Below, piece after piece: positions 41,522 through 50,415 of a stretch of DNA of 64,000 nt. The notes beneath the pieces were generated by a model, which worked only from the letters and a program-made list of their open reading frames with translations, was not told where the DNA came from and did no database searches. The position numbers were made by a program, and so were the translations under genes. This DNA comes from Paenibacillus sp. 1011MAR3C5 (GTDB lineage Bacteria; Bacillota; Bacilli; Paenibacillales; Paenibacillaceae), in the NCBI RefSeq assembly GCF_003591485.1, contig NZ_QZCF01000006.1:310001-374000 (forward strand). Reading direction: 5' to 3'. The stretch's first letter is position 1. Each line of letters starts with the position of its first letter.

Positions 41522-43360
41522 CTACCACCCTCCAAGATTCACATTTTCCCAAGGCAAACGAATTGTGACACAGGTATAGGCGCCCTGCACACTCTCAATC
41601 CACAGACCGCAGCCCTTGCCATAATGAAGCTGCAGCCGCTTATGCACATTCTCAAGTCCCAACCCATTCTTGCTGGTCACAATCGGTGTATCCGAGTCAC
41701 CCTGCAGCACAGCCTGCAAGCTGTCCAGCATCTGCGGGTCTACACCCGCTCCATCATCGCGGATGTTGATAAGCAAACGACTGTCATTCTCCACGGAGAC
41801 GGTAATCCCAATCCGTACGCTGCCGCCACGCGGCGCCGCATGATGAACGGCATTCTCCACGATCGGCTGCATGCACATTTTCGGAATGGTGTAACGCAGC
41901 ACCTCCGGCGGGAGATCCGCTGTCAGTTCAATGCTGCCGCCTTCCATGAAGTTAATAAATTGAATATAGCTTTGAATGTTCGCCAGCTCCTCGCTGAGGG
42001 CCACGGTATCGCTGCGCCACTGCATGCTGTATCGAAGCAGCGAGCCTAACGAGACCAGGGCATCGGCAATAGCTGGCTGCCGCTGAACCTCCGCCTGCAT
42101 ACGGATAGACTCCAGCGCGTTATACAGAAAGTGCGAATTGATCTGAGAATGCAGCGAGTGCAGCTGCGCGTTCTTGGCAATCAGCTGCTTATCCACCACC
42201 TGCGTCATCAATCGCTTGATTTCATCCAGCATGTTGTTGTAGCTTACAGCCACTTCATCAATCTCATCGCCGCTCTCTTTGTCATCGAGGCCCGTATCGA
42301 TCTTCGCATCGAGCTGCCCTCTTCGCACCTTGCGCATAGAAACCAATATACTCTCGAGCCTGCGGAACATGCGCCGGGTCGTATGCGAGACGAACAGCAT
42401 AATGAGCAATAGCACGCTCAAGGTAATAGCTACGACCAAGGCATACCAGTTGCGCGGACCTTTCATTAGCGCCTGGTGAGAAGCTATATCCACCACATAA
42501 GCGTCCAGCGGGGCAATATACTTGTACAACGCATAGTAGGTATGATCCCCTACCTTGACCTTAACGGGGTCATCCTGCTCCAGCACATCCAGCTGCCGGT
42601 GAATGCTGCCCAGAATATCGCCCAGTTCCTCCCCTGCATTGCCGGTAAATTCATGCTGAGAATTATATACCGTACGGGCAGGGTCCTTGCCATCCATCAC
42701 AACCGAAAAGAAATTCCCGCCGGTCTCCTCCAGCATGTCTTTGAAAAATGTGCTGTGCTCTACGCGAATCTCCATAATGCTGGGACGTTTCTGCTGCTGC
42801 CCCTGAAGGCGAACGAGCCGGTAGTAGGACAGCGTATGCTCCCCATCCTGTAGAGCAAAGATGCGGTATGCCGTCCCTCCTTCATCCCGCAGCGTGACCC
42901 AATAATCCTGCGGATAAAAGTTGTCATAATGGTAAATTTCCGGCCAAATTTCATGCAAATTCGGATTATCGACATAAAAGCTGAGCTGACTAATCATCTC
43001 ATGGCTTTGAATAATATTGTGCATCTGCTCATATTGGTTCTGTCTGAATTTCACCAGCCTAAGGCCGTCGCTGCGCATATTGGAGTGGATAAAATCGACA
43101 AACGCCTTCTGCGTCAACGCCGTAGAGGAAGCGTTTTCAATCATATCCATTCGACTGCGCAGCTGCTCGTTCAGCCTGGACACATGGCTGCTTCCACTCG
43201 CCATCGCATCCTTGTAGAGTTGAGTTTCCTGCGTTCGGATAAACAGAAAGGATACCAGCACGGCAGGAATCGCGATCGTCAGGCTAAAGGCCATAAAGAA
43301 CTTTTGGGATATGCGGGAATTGCGGTACAGCTTTCTCATTCTCGTCAGCAGAAATTTCAT
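41522..43360 (-). CDS. YesM-type sensor histidine kinase
   Basis: A 612-residue protein; the start is placed at ATG 43360 (GGGGAGGG 9 nt upstream) because the longer frame from 43435 begins before it. Two membrane helices (~20-40 and ~288-310) flank an extracellular sensor of ~240 residues. A HAMP linker (~315-370) follows, then the His_kinase domain with His410 (HSQINSHFLYNALESIRMQ) and HATPase motifs (PIVENAVHHAAPRGG, GLGLENVHKRL). It pairs with the YesN-type regulator directly downstream and probably senses beta-glucan oligosaccharides or the loaded binding protein. Confidence 0.92.
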   Translation of the reverse strand: MKFLLTRMRKLYRNSRISQKFFMAFSLTIAIPAVLVSFLFIRTQETQLYKDAMASGSSHVSRLNEQLRSRMDMIENASSTALTQKAFVDFIHSNMRSDGLRLVKFRQNQYEQMHNIIQSHEMISQLSFYVDNPNLHEIWPEIYHYDNFYPQDYWVTLRDEGGTAYRIFALQDGEHTLSYYRLVRLQGQQQKRPSIMEIRVEHSTFFKDMLEETGGNFFSVVMDGKDPARTVYNSQHEFTGNAGEELGDILGSIHRQLDVLEQDDPVKVKVGDHTYYALYKYIAPLDAYVVDIASHQALMKGPRNWYALVVAITLSVLLLIMLFVSHTTRRMFRRLESILVSMRKVRRGQLDAKIDTGLDDKESGDEIDEVAVSYNNMLDEIKRLMTQVVDKQLIAKNAQLHSLHSQINSHFLYNALESIRMQAEVQRQPAIADALVSLGSLLRYSMQWRSDTVALSEELANIQSYIQFINFMEGGSIELTADLPPEVLRYTIPKMCMQPIVENAVHHAAPRGGSVRIGITVSVENDSRLLINIRDDGAGVDPQMLDSLQAVLQGDSDTPIVTSKNGLGLENVHKRLQLHYGKGCGLWIESVQGAYTCVTIRLPWENVNLGGW

Positions 43361-43515
43361 TCTAGCGCCCTCCCCTACCTCTGTAATATACCATGTATTA
43401 CAAACCGGCAGGTAGGTAATCAGGCAATATAGCACCCTTTGGCTAGTTCCCGTAAAAGTAGGGAATACCGGCCACCATTATGGCAGCCGGCAATTAATAT
43501 CCTATAACTATTCGA

Positions 43516-45180
43516 TTACTCCGCCATTTTGGCTTTGCGCACATCCAGCTCGGCCTGACGGAATTCCATCACCTTGTCAAAGCCGTAGCTTTCGCGGCGT
43601 GCAAGGAAGCTCTCGAACACTTTGTCGAAAGTAGCCTCGTCCTTAGCGGTAATCAGCTCCGGCATGACTTCCTCCCAGTTCTGGGAGATACGCGCCCATG
43701 CTACTGCTACATCAGAATCGCCAAGCGGGTCGAGACCCTTGTAGATGCCGCTGTCAATATCGGCTTGAGCGTTCGCGAAATCCTCCATCTGCTTCAGAAC
43801 AGGAGCCTTCTCCGGTCTCCATTGGTTAATAATAACCGGGTTGCGAACCATCCAGTACGTATCCATGACGCCGTATTCCTTCTCCAGCTTCTCAATATCG
43901 TTCGAGAGAAGATCCACCATCTCCGACTTCAGCGTCGGCTTGCCGTCGACCATATCCCATGTCTCGCCTTCTTTGCCAAGGAATAGATCGCGCTGGCCTT
44001 CTTCGCTGGCCAGGTACGTCAGGAAGCGAATGGCACGCTCAGGGTTTTTGGTCGTTTTGCTGATCATGGTAACCATCCAGCCGTCCATATTGCCCGGGAA
44101 CAGCTTCGCGCTGTCGCCGTTGCTGTTCTGTGGTCCATCCACAGCAATGTAGTATGAGTCCGGGTTGGCGCTTGCAGCCAGCAGCGGATTAACCGCCGCC
44201 ATACCGTTCCATTCGCGAACCATCATGAAGTAACGGGCGTTGTTCGTTTTCTCCTCCACTTGCGTATCGGAATCGACCAGGAAATCGACGTTGATCAGTC
44301 CGCGCTCGTACGCCGTGCGGAAGGTCTTCAGCCAGGTAATATAATTCGGATCGGTAATGCGGTCGTAAACTTTGCCTTCTTGCTCATGCGGAATAGCCAG
44401 CAGGTTCTGCAGATACTCGGTCATGCCGTAAGGCACATTGCCTTGTGCAAAGAACGGGCTAATTGGCTGGCCTTTGTATTCCGGATACTTATCCTTCAGC
44501 AATTGCAGAGCGTTCAGGAAGCCCTCCGGCGTGCTTAGATCCGGGCTGCCCATTTCCTCATACAGATCCTTACGCACCAAAAACGTTTGGTTAGCGGCAG
44601 TCATGCCCGTTTCTTGCATCAGGTTCGGGCTATACGAATCATTGGGTATACCGTACGTATTGCCATTGTCTTGACGATACCACTTCAGTGTGCCGTCGCC
44701 CGCTACCTTGTAGAAGTAGGGGTCGTACTGGTCTGCCAGTTCATTCAAAGCATACACGAAGTCGCCTTCCCATAGCTTTTTGACAGCGTTTTCCCAAGAG
44801 CCCATTGTAATAAGATCCGGCAGTTTACCGGAAGTCATCATCAGCGTAATATGCTCGTTCGCTTCGCCCGAAGGCACTTCAAGCTTGACTTTGACACCTG
44901 TTTTTTCAGTTACATACTTGGAGGCCAAGCTTTCGCCCCAGGAATGCGGATACCAGGAAGCCCCTACGAACCACGATAATTCGATCGGGCTAGTATCCAG
45001 CTGCCAGGCCGGAACCTCAGGGTTCGGCGTTGCTTCGCCAGCTGGCGGCTGCGAGTTGTTCGAAGGCTGTGAAGTTGGTGTGTTCTCATTGTTCTTCGAC
45101 CCGGTACACGCGGCCAAGCTTAGCACCATAATTAAAGCCAGGGCCATAATGATGCTTTGCTTCATGCGGTTGCGCTTCAT
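43516..45180 (-). CDS. Lipoprotein solute-binding protein of a carbohydrate ABC importer (LplA/YtcQ-like)
   Basis: A 554-residue protein. The signal peptide ends in the lipobox SLAAC with Cys25 as lipid site, followed by a Asn/Pro-rich tether. The family 1 solute-binding fold is evident from WFVGASWYPHSWGESLASKYVTEKTGVKVKLEVP, LPDLITMGSWENAV, and the C-terminal ARISQNWEEVMPELITAKDEA typical of the large YtcQ/LplA group. With the two permeases upstream it imports oligosaccharides, here most likely laminari-oligosaccharides. No ATPase gene is adjacent, as is usual for importers that share an MsmK-type ATPase. Confidence 0.9.
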   Translation of the reverse strand: MKRNRMKQSIIMALALIMVLSLAACTGSKNNENTPTSQPSNNSQPPAGEATPNPEVPAWQLDTSPIELSWFVGASWYPHSWGESLASKYVTEKTGVKVKLEVPSGEANEHITLMMTSGKLPDLITMGSWENAVKKLWEGDFVYALNELADQYDPYFYKVAGDGTLKWYRQDNGNTYGIPNDSYSPNLMQETGMTAANQTFLVRKDLYEEMGSPDLSTPEGFLNALQLLKDKYPEYKGQPISPFFAQGNVPYGMTEYLQNLLAIPHEQEGKVYDRITDPNYITWLKTFRTAYERGLINVDFLVDSDTQVEEKTNNARYFMMVREWNGMAAVNPLLAASANPDSYYIAVDGPQNSNGDSAKLFPGNMDGWMVTMISKTTKNPERAIRFLTYLASEEGQRDLFLGKEGETWDMVDGKPTLKSEMVDLLSNDIEKLEKEYGVMDTYWMVRNPVIINQWRPEKAPVLKQMEDFANAQADIDSGIYKGLDPLGDSDVAVAWARISQNWEEVMPELITAKDEATFDKVFESFLARRESYGFDKVMEFRQAELDVRKAKMAE

Positions 45181-45226
45181 GACATGATCATCCTCTCTTT
45201 GTTATCCCTTTTTTAGTGTATATGGA

Positions 45227-45266
45227 TCATACGCCTCTCCGCTTATAAGCTTAGATCGGCGTATGA
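45227..45266 (-). promoter_or_regulatory. Hairpin between permease and binding-protein genes
   Basis: TCATACGCC (45227-45235) pairs perfectly with GGCGTATGA (45258-45266). Placed just after the permease stop and upstream of the binding-protein gene, it may stabilise the 3' transcript so that binding protein is made in excess, or partly terminate. Confidence 0.5.
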
Positions 45267-45269
45267 CGC

Positions 45270-46154
45270 TTACCCTTTAATGGCGCCAATCATAACACCT
45301 TTGACCAGATAGCGCTGAATAAAGGGGTAAACCAACAGAATAGGTAATGTAGCTACCATCATGGAGGCGAACTTGATCGAGTTGCCAGGCAGCCTTGCGC
45401 CGAATTGCGCCATCGCTTGCTGCTGCATGAACGACATGGAGTTCTCTGCAATAATCTTGTAGAGCATTGTTTGCAGCGGCAAATTTTCTTGCGAGTAGAT
45501 ATAGATGACACCCTGGTAATAATCGTTCCAGTGATATACCGCCGAGAATAGCGAGATCGTCGCAATAACAGCCATACTGTTCGGCATGACGATGCGGAAC
45601 AATACGCCGTAATCAGAAGCTCCGTCTACCTTCGCCGATTCCTCCAAACTATCCGGAATGGTGCGGAAGAAGCTCATGAAGATGACCATATTGAAAAACG
45701 TGTACATCGCCGGAATGATGAAGACCAGGAAGTTGTCGTAGAGACCCAATTTCGTCATGAGAATGAACGTAGGAATTAGTCCGCCTGAGAACAGCATCGT
45801 AATTAGGGCAATCTTCATATAGACCTTACGGCCGATCAGATTTGTCTTGCTCATGCCATACGCTACGATTGCCGTGAACAGCACATGCGCGGTCGTACCG
45901 ATAAGGGTACGCATCGTGGTGATGTAGAAGCCATTCATTAAACCTTTATCATTAAAGACAACGCTGTAGCTTGCCCACGAGAACGCTTCCGGAAACCAGT
46001 TGACCGTACCCAGTATCGCCTTCTCCGGCGCATTAAGCGAGTTGATAAATACGAACCAAATCGGGTACAGCGTCAGAAAACAAACCGCCAGCATAACCAG
46101 GGTATTGCAGACTTCAAACACTCCGATGCGCCGCACTCTTCTGCGTAATTCCAT
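45270..46154 (-). CDS. Carbohydrate ABC importer permease (LplC/YtcP-like)
   Basis: A 294-residue protein with GGGGAGGCAGATCC before the ATG. Six membrane helices and the permease EAA loop, EESAKVDGASDYGVLFRIVMPNS (near residue 180-205), which contacts the ATPase. The N-terminus VFEVCNTLVMLAVCFLTLYPIWFVFINSLN is typical of LplC/YtcP. It forms a heterodimer with the LplB-like permease encoded 18 bp upstream. Confidence 0.92.
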   Translation of the reverse strand: MELRRRVRRIGVFEVCNTLVMLAVCFLTLYPIWFVFINSLNAPEKAILGTVNWFPEAFSWASYSVVFNDKGLMNGFYITTMRTLIGTTAHVLFTAIVAYGMSKTNLIGRKVYMKIALITMLFSGGLIPTFILMTKLGLYDNFLVFIIPAMYTFFNMVIFMSFFRTIPDSLEESAKVDGASDYGVLFRIVMPNSMAVIATISLFSAVYHWNDYYQGVIYIYSQENLPLQTMLYKIIAENSMSFMQQQAMAQFGARLPGNSIKFASMMVATLPILLVYPFIQRYLVKGVMIGAIKG

Positions 46155-46172
46155 GGATCTGCCTCCCCTTCG

Positions 46173-47093
46173 TTAGAATATGCTGTCGCCTGTCAGTTTT
46201 TTGGACATGTAGTTGGCCAAGAACAACAGTCCCAGCGCCACGATCGAGCGAGCGAACAACACTGCTGTCGAGAAGGAGTGACGCCCGGATACCAGACCCA
46301 TGTTATAAATGTACAGGTCCAAGCTTTCCGCCATTCTCATGTTCATGTTGTTCTTAAGCATGAAGATCTGCTCGAAGTTGCTTCCCAGCATCCCGGCTAC
46401 TGCCAGAATGAACAGGATTGCGATGGTCGGACGAATGCTCTGCACCGTAATATGCCACATTCGCTGCCAGCGGTTGGCACCATCAAGCTCTGCTGCTTCA
46501 TACAGCGCCGGGTCAATGCCGGCAATGGCAGCAATATAGATAATGGCACTCCAGCCCGTTTCCTTCAGCACGTCGGAGAAATACGTAATCCACCAGAAGT
46601 ACTTCGGATCGCTGTTGTATAGAATCTCGCGGTCCTGAATACCAAGCCCCATCATCAATTGGTTCATGACACCGCCTTCACCCAGCCAGTTCAGCATGAT
46701 GCCGCCGAAGATTGTCCATGCGATAAAATGCGGCAAATACGAGATCGTTTGAACCGTGCGCTTAAAGCGTATACTCCGTATTTCATTCAGCAACAAGGCG
46801 AAGAAAATAGGAATCGGAAAACCGAATACCAGCTTGATTGCGCTCATGCCCAGCGTGTTGCGAATCGAACGCCAGAAGCGGTCATCCCCTATAAACTCCT
46901 CAAAGTGCTTCAGCCCGACAAAGGGTGATTGCAGCATAGGCTTGGCAATGCTGTAGTCCATAAATCCGATAATCAGCCATAACATGGGGATGTAGCAAAA
47001 GATCAACATCCAGATAATCCCGGGGATTACCATGCTCTGCAGCTGCCATTGCCTGAGCAATGACTTAACTAGTCCTGTCCTCTGTTGGAACAT
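46173..47093 (-). CDS. Carbohydrate ABC importer permease (LplB-like)
   Basis: A 306-residue protein; the start is placed at ATG 47093 behind GGAAGGGGGC, while the longer frame from 47117 contains this ribosome site. Six membrane helices; the EAA loop is DPALYEAAELDGANRWQRMWHITVQSIRP. FQQRTGLVKSLLRQWQLQSMVIPGIIWMLIFCYIPMLWLIIGFMDY is the usual LplB N-terminus. It is the first gene of the leftward operon and is divergent from the cytoplasmic GH16 gene. Confidence 0.92.
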   Translation of the reverse strand: MFQQRTGLVKSLLRQWQLQSMVIPGIIWMLIFCYIPMLWLIIGFMDYSIAKPMLQSPFVGLKHFEEFIGDDRFWRSIRNTLGMSAIKLVFGFPIPIFFALLLNEIRSIRFKRTVQTISYLPHFIAWTIFGGIMLNWLGEGGVMNQLMMGLGIQDREILYNSDPKYFWWITYFSDVLKETGWSAIIYIAAIAGIDPALYEAAELDGANRWQRMWHITVQSIRPTIAILFILAVAGMLGSNFEQIFMLKNNMNMRMAESLDLYIYNMGLVSGRHSFSTAVLFARSIVALGLLFLANYMSKKLTGDSIF

Positions 47094-47240
47094 ATTCTGT
47101 GCCCCCTTCCATTTCATCGTATGAGAATAGGCCTAGGAAAAAAAGGCCATGATTTTTGACCCTATCCCATTTTTTTGGATTTGTTCCACCAAGCCCTAAA
47201 TTTCGATATGCTGGGATGAAATGAAGGGAGTGTGCAGAAG

Positions 47241-47984
47241 ATGAACAAGCTAATATGGCAGCAGGATTTTTTGGACAGCCGCACGGATTTAAGCTCTTGG
47301 AATATTCGCCTCGGCAACGACTTGCTGGATAACGACGGCAAACCGATCCACCCGGGCTGGGGAAACGGCGAGCAGCAGTATTATACGGATCATGACAGCA
47401 ATCTGTATATGGATGAAGCTGGACTAAACCTGTGTGCGCGCCGCGAGAAAATCGATACCGCTGACGGACGGAGCTTTCACTATACGTCCGCGCGTCTGGA
47501 TACGAAGGACCACTTTTCTTATCTCTACGGCAAATTAGTGATACGCGCCAAGCTGCCGGTCGGACAAGGGTTATGGCCTGCCATCTGGCTGCTTCCGCAG
47601 GAACAAGTTTACGGGCCATGGCCCGCTTCCGGCGAGATCGACATTATGGAAGCCAGAGGCCGCCTGCCTCAGCAGGTATCCGGCACGCTTCACTACGGGA
47701 AGGACTGGGACCACAAGAAACTGGATGAGTATTCATACCAATTGGAAGACGGCAGCATCAACCAGTTCCGGGATTACACGCTGGAGTGGAGCGAAGACTC
47801 CATCCGCTGGCTCGTGGACGGCCATTGCTATGCCGAACGCCGCATGGAGACGGACATGCCGTTCGACAAGTCCTTCTACCTGGTGCTTAACCTCGCAGTA
47901 GGCGGCTGGTATGACAATGTAGCGATCGATGAAGCCGCGTTGCCGGCTGTGATGACGGTATCGGGGATATGGTTGTATCAGTAG
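47241..47984 (+). CDS. Cytoplasmic GH16 beta-glucanase
   Basis: A 247-residue protein from ATG 47241, 10 nt after GGGAG; a GTG nine bases earlier is possible. It has the single GH16 jelly-roll with catalytic Glu132 and Glu137 in GEIDIMEARG and substrate-cleft motifs GWGNGEQQYYT and LWPAIWLLPQE. There is no signal peptide or accessory module, so it works inside the cell, probably cutting imported beta-1,3-gluco-oligosaccharides. It is divergent from the importer operon and shares its regulatory interval of ~150 bp. Confidence 0.9.
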   Translation: MNKLIWQQDFLDSRTDLSSWNIRLGNDLLDNDGKPIHPGWGNGEQQYYTDHDSNLYMDEAGLNLCARREKIDTADGRSFHYTSARLDTKDHFSYLYGKLVIRAKLPVGQGLWPAIWLLPQEQVYGPWPASGEIDIMEARGRLPQQVSGTLHYGKDWDHKKLDEYSYQLEDGSINQFRDYTLEWSEDSIRWLVDGHCYAERRMETDMPFDKSFYLVLNLAVGGWYDNVAIDEAALPAVMTVSGIWLYQ

Positions 47985-47999
47985 TTTAAGAAAGTAGAA

Positions 48000-48026
48000 A
48001 AGCCGCTGCAGATGCTGCAGCGGCTT
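48000..48026 (+). terminator. Terminator of the cytoplasmic GH16 gene
   Basis: AAGCCGCTGCAG (48000-48011) pairs perfectly with CTGCAGCGGCTT (48015-48026), followed by GCTTGTTGTT. Confidence 0.8.
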
Positions 48027-48233
48027 GCTTGTTGTTATCGAGCAGCTATGTAAGTAAACGAATTTCTACTTGACGGGGTAATACCAGTCCCTGCACCGCC
48101 ATCTTTGGGCTTTCGGTTTCTTTTACAATTTAGAGGAGGGCGTCCCTTAATTTTGGACAATCACACACTTTCGGCGCGATTAGCTGTTTGTGATGCTACT
48201 ATTTCGCCTTTAGGCACAGCCTCTTTGCAGTGG

Positions 48234-48752
48234 CTAGTTCTCACTCCCGCATGCCAAATCATACGCAGCTTCAAGCTCGCGCTGCTGTCGTAGATGATGC
48301 CGAGAGTGCATACCAATAAGACTGAACCACTCCAGCGCATTCAACCAGCCGAAGCCGCCATGCCTTACTTTATAATTCGGATTGATAGCCTTTAATTTAT
48401 CTTCCCACTCCGATATTCTCTTTAGAACTAGGTCGAGCCCTTCCGATAGATCATCTTTACTTCTCAAATTATTGGGATTATTCTCGGGCCCGTCCGGCAA
48501 CTTGATCTTGATTGCAGGGAATGCGCCAGCACGAAAAAGCTGCTCACCTACCTCCGTCTTGCCGCCAGCTTGCTCTTCATTAGCAGACGCACAGCCTTCT
48601 ACTTGGTCCAGATAATCCAGTGCCGTTAGAATAAGATGATCGTACATTTGCCCAAGAGACCATACCTTTGACACGGATATGTAACGAAGCTGCTCTGCAG
48701 AATATTGCTGTAGATCACTCTTGTAGGCCTTTATACATTCAATATGGTTCAT
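48234..48752 (-). CDS. DinB/YfiT superfamily protein
   Basis: A 172-residue four-helix protein: YISVSKVWSLGQMYDHLILTALDYLDQVEGC carries the first metal-binding His, and WFSLIGMHSRHHLRQQRELEAA the C-terminal HxxxH of DinB-type metal sites. These enzymes include bacillithiol- and mycothiol-dependent transferases and isomerases. It is monocistronic and divergent from the methyltransferase gene at 48913. The ~205 bp to its left contain no gene I can support. Confidence 0.82.
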   Translation of the reverse strand: MNHIECIKAYKSDLQQYSAEQLRYISVSKVWSLGQMYDHLILTALDYLDQVEGCASANEEQAGGKTEVGEQLFRAGAFPAIKIKLPDGPENNPNNLRSKDDLSEGLDLVLKRISEWEDKLKAINPNYKVRHGGFGWLNALEWFSLIGMHSRHHLRQQRELEAAYDLACGSEN

Positions 48753-48912
48753 CTGAACACTCCTCCAAGATTTGAGCTTCCACTCCCTCTACTTTACAAT
48801 ATTATACACAACCATATTTCTTAAAAATTGCTCCGTTTCCATACTTGCCAAAATGCTGAGACGGTATCGCTTCCACCAGCGATCCATAATCAAGAAAAGA
48901 AGGTGCCCTAAA

Positions 48913-49533
48913 ATGAGCAAATCCGAACGCTTCTGGGACAAAACAGCAAGCAAGTATGATCAAATTGAGATGAAAGATGCTCAGACTTACCAAAACGTCA
49001 TCAACCGGACAAAGAAGTATCTCAAATCATGCGACATAGTCATGGACTTCGGCTGCGGGACTGGAATAATAGCCAATGAGATCGCAGAAGATGTGCAGGA
49101 GCTTCATGCCATTGATATTTCTGCGAATATGATTGAGATTGCCGGGAAAAAGGCATACGATCGGAGTATCGCCAATATCAGCTATGTACACACGACCATT
49201 TTCGATGAACGGTACAAGGAAGGCTCATTCGATGCTATCCTGGCCTTTCATATTCTGCATTTGCTGGAGAATGAACAAGTTGTACTGCAAAGAATAAACG
49301 AGCTGTTAAAGCCCGGAGCATTATTGATTTCGGCAACACCATGCATGGGTGAAAAAAGAATACTTAAAGGCCTGTTGTCCGTTGCAGGTAAAGTGGGTCT
49401 AATGCCCGCTATTCAAGCATTCAAAATTAACGATCTCGTCGATGCATTTAAAAGAGGGGGCTTCTCCATTGTAGAGACAGATTGCTTAAACCCGCGCTCC
49501 CAGGAATATTTCATTGTGGCCAGGAAGAACTAA
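48913..49533 (+). CDS. Class I SAM-dependent methyltransferase
   Basis: A 206-residue protein from ATG 48913 behind GAAGGTG; the frame is open from 48772 but without a ribosome site. It shows ERFWDKTASKYDQIE (typical UbiE-like opening), motif I VMDFGCGTGIIANEIAE, motif II HAIDISANMI, motif IV ILAFHILHLL and post-motif LKPGALLISATPCM. It methylates a small molecule, possibly a quinone-like or lipid substrate; not further defined. Confidence 0.88.
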   Translation: MSKSERFWDKTASKYDQIEMKDAQTYQNVINRTKKYLKSCDIVMDFGCGTGIIANEIAEDVQELHAIDISANMIEIAGKKAYDRSIANISYVHTTIFDERYKEGSFDAILAFHILHLLENEQVVLQRINELLKPGALLISATPCMGEKRILKGLLSVAGKVGLMPAIQAFKINDLVDAFKRGGFSIVETDCLNPRSQEYFIVARKN

Positions 49534-49534
49534 T

Positions 49535-50244
49535 CTATCCTTGAACGTACAAATCGCCAGAAAGCTCCTTGGCCACATCCCCGTTCATACCAAGCTCTCC
49601 ACTCCAAGCTGCCCACGGCATCTCCATATCCGAGCGGCCTTTTGTATTCGTAAGCTTCTCTTCTTGGTTCACCATAACCTCATAACCCGTCCATCTTCCG
49701 AAATCAGTCTGGACCAGCAGGTTTGGAATAACCCCTGCTATAGCGAGCGAGTTCATTATCCCCCGCCGCACGTATTTGTTTTTCGGCATGGTCTTCTCTG
49801 CCGCCAGCCGTTTCTCGAATTCACCCGGAGTTTCATCCGGCCCCGAACGCGCCAAGCTGCCCAGTAAGCTTCGAAATACGTCGATATCCTCATTCGTCGG
49901 CTTGACTGGCGGCTGCTCGGCCAGCTCCTTCAGGTCGAGGAGCGCCCCCCAAGGGTTCGAGCCATACGCGTTGCCTAAATAAAGGGCGTAGTGAAGGTAG
50001 GAAGCATTTTCCCAAAAGCCATCCTTCTTGTCCTTCGAGAAGGAACATACCCGGCAAGCCGCATAACGCTCCCCCTCCTGAAACTCATGCTCCGGGATAT
50101 TCTGCATCGTGATTGACCGGCCAATTCATTTCCTTCAGCAGCTCTTTCTCCGATCTGATAATGAATCCTCCTGGTACAAGCTCACTTCCCGTTCGCGATC
50201 ATAGATGTAGTTAGTGGCTTGATAAAGCTTTTCTTTTTATCCAT
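49535..50244 (-). pseudogene. Unknown gene interrupted by three single-base frameshifts
   Basis: GGAGG lies 9 nt before an ATG at 50244, and coding-like sequence continues to the stop at 49535, but in four segments. MDKKK is followed, after one missing A in an A-run (about 50230), by KLYQATNYIYDREREVSLYQE; after one missing base near 50170 by GFIIRSEKELLKEMNWPVNH; and after one extra C near 50097 by the long frame EHEFQEGERYAACRVCSF and onward for 185 residues. The repaired protein would be ~235 residues. No family is recognised; CRVCSF and YLHYALYLGNAYGSNPWGALLDLKEL are its most distinctive parts. Either decay or sequencing error in homopolymers. Confidence 0.7.
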
Positions 50245-50415
50245 ATCCGCATACCTCCGAACGATCAAGATAGTTCCTATACGCTTCCATGGAATGGAAG
50301 CAGAGAGGCACGGCTCGCCATTTTCGATTGATCCCGTTTAATAAATAACATTTGACGGCAATAGAGCATTGTGAAAAAATGGGCATGACAACCACAACTT
50401 GGGAGGCAACCAAAC

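Noticed and set aside
41312..42049. 245-codon plus-strand frame
   Set aside because: Antisense shadow of the YesN regulator and YesM kinase genes; no ribosome site.
47094..47240. CcpA (cre) site in the divergent glucan promoter region
   Set aside because: No sequence close to TGWAAGCGNTWNCA was found.
48027..48233. Coding-like scraps on the minus strand (a frame with QRWRCRDWYYPVK) suggesting a transposase end
   Set aside because: Too short and interrupted by stops; a transposase identity cannot be supported without a search.
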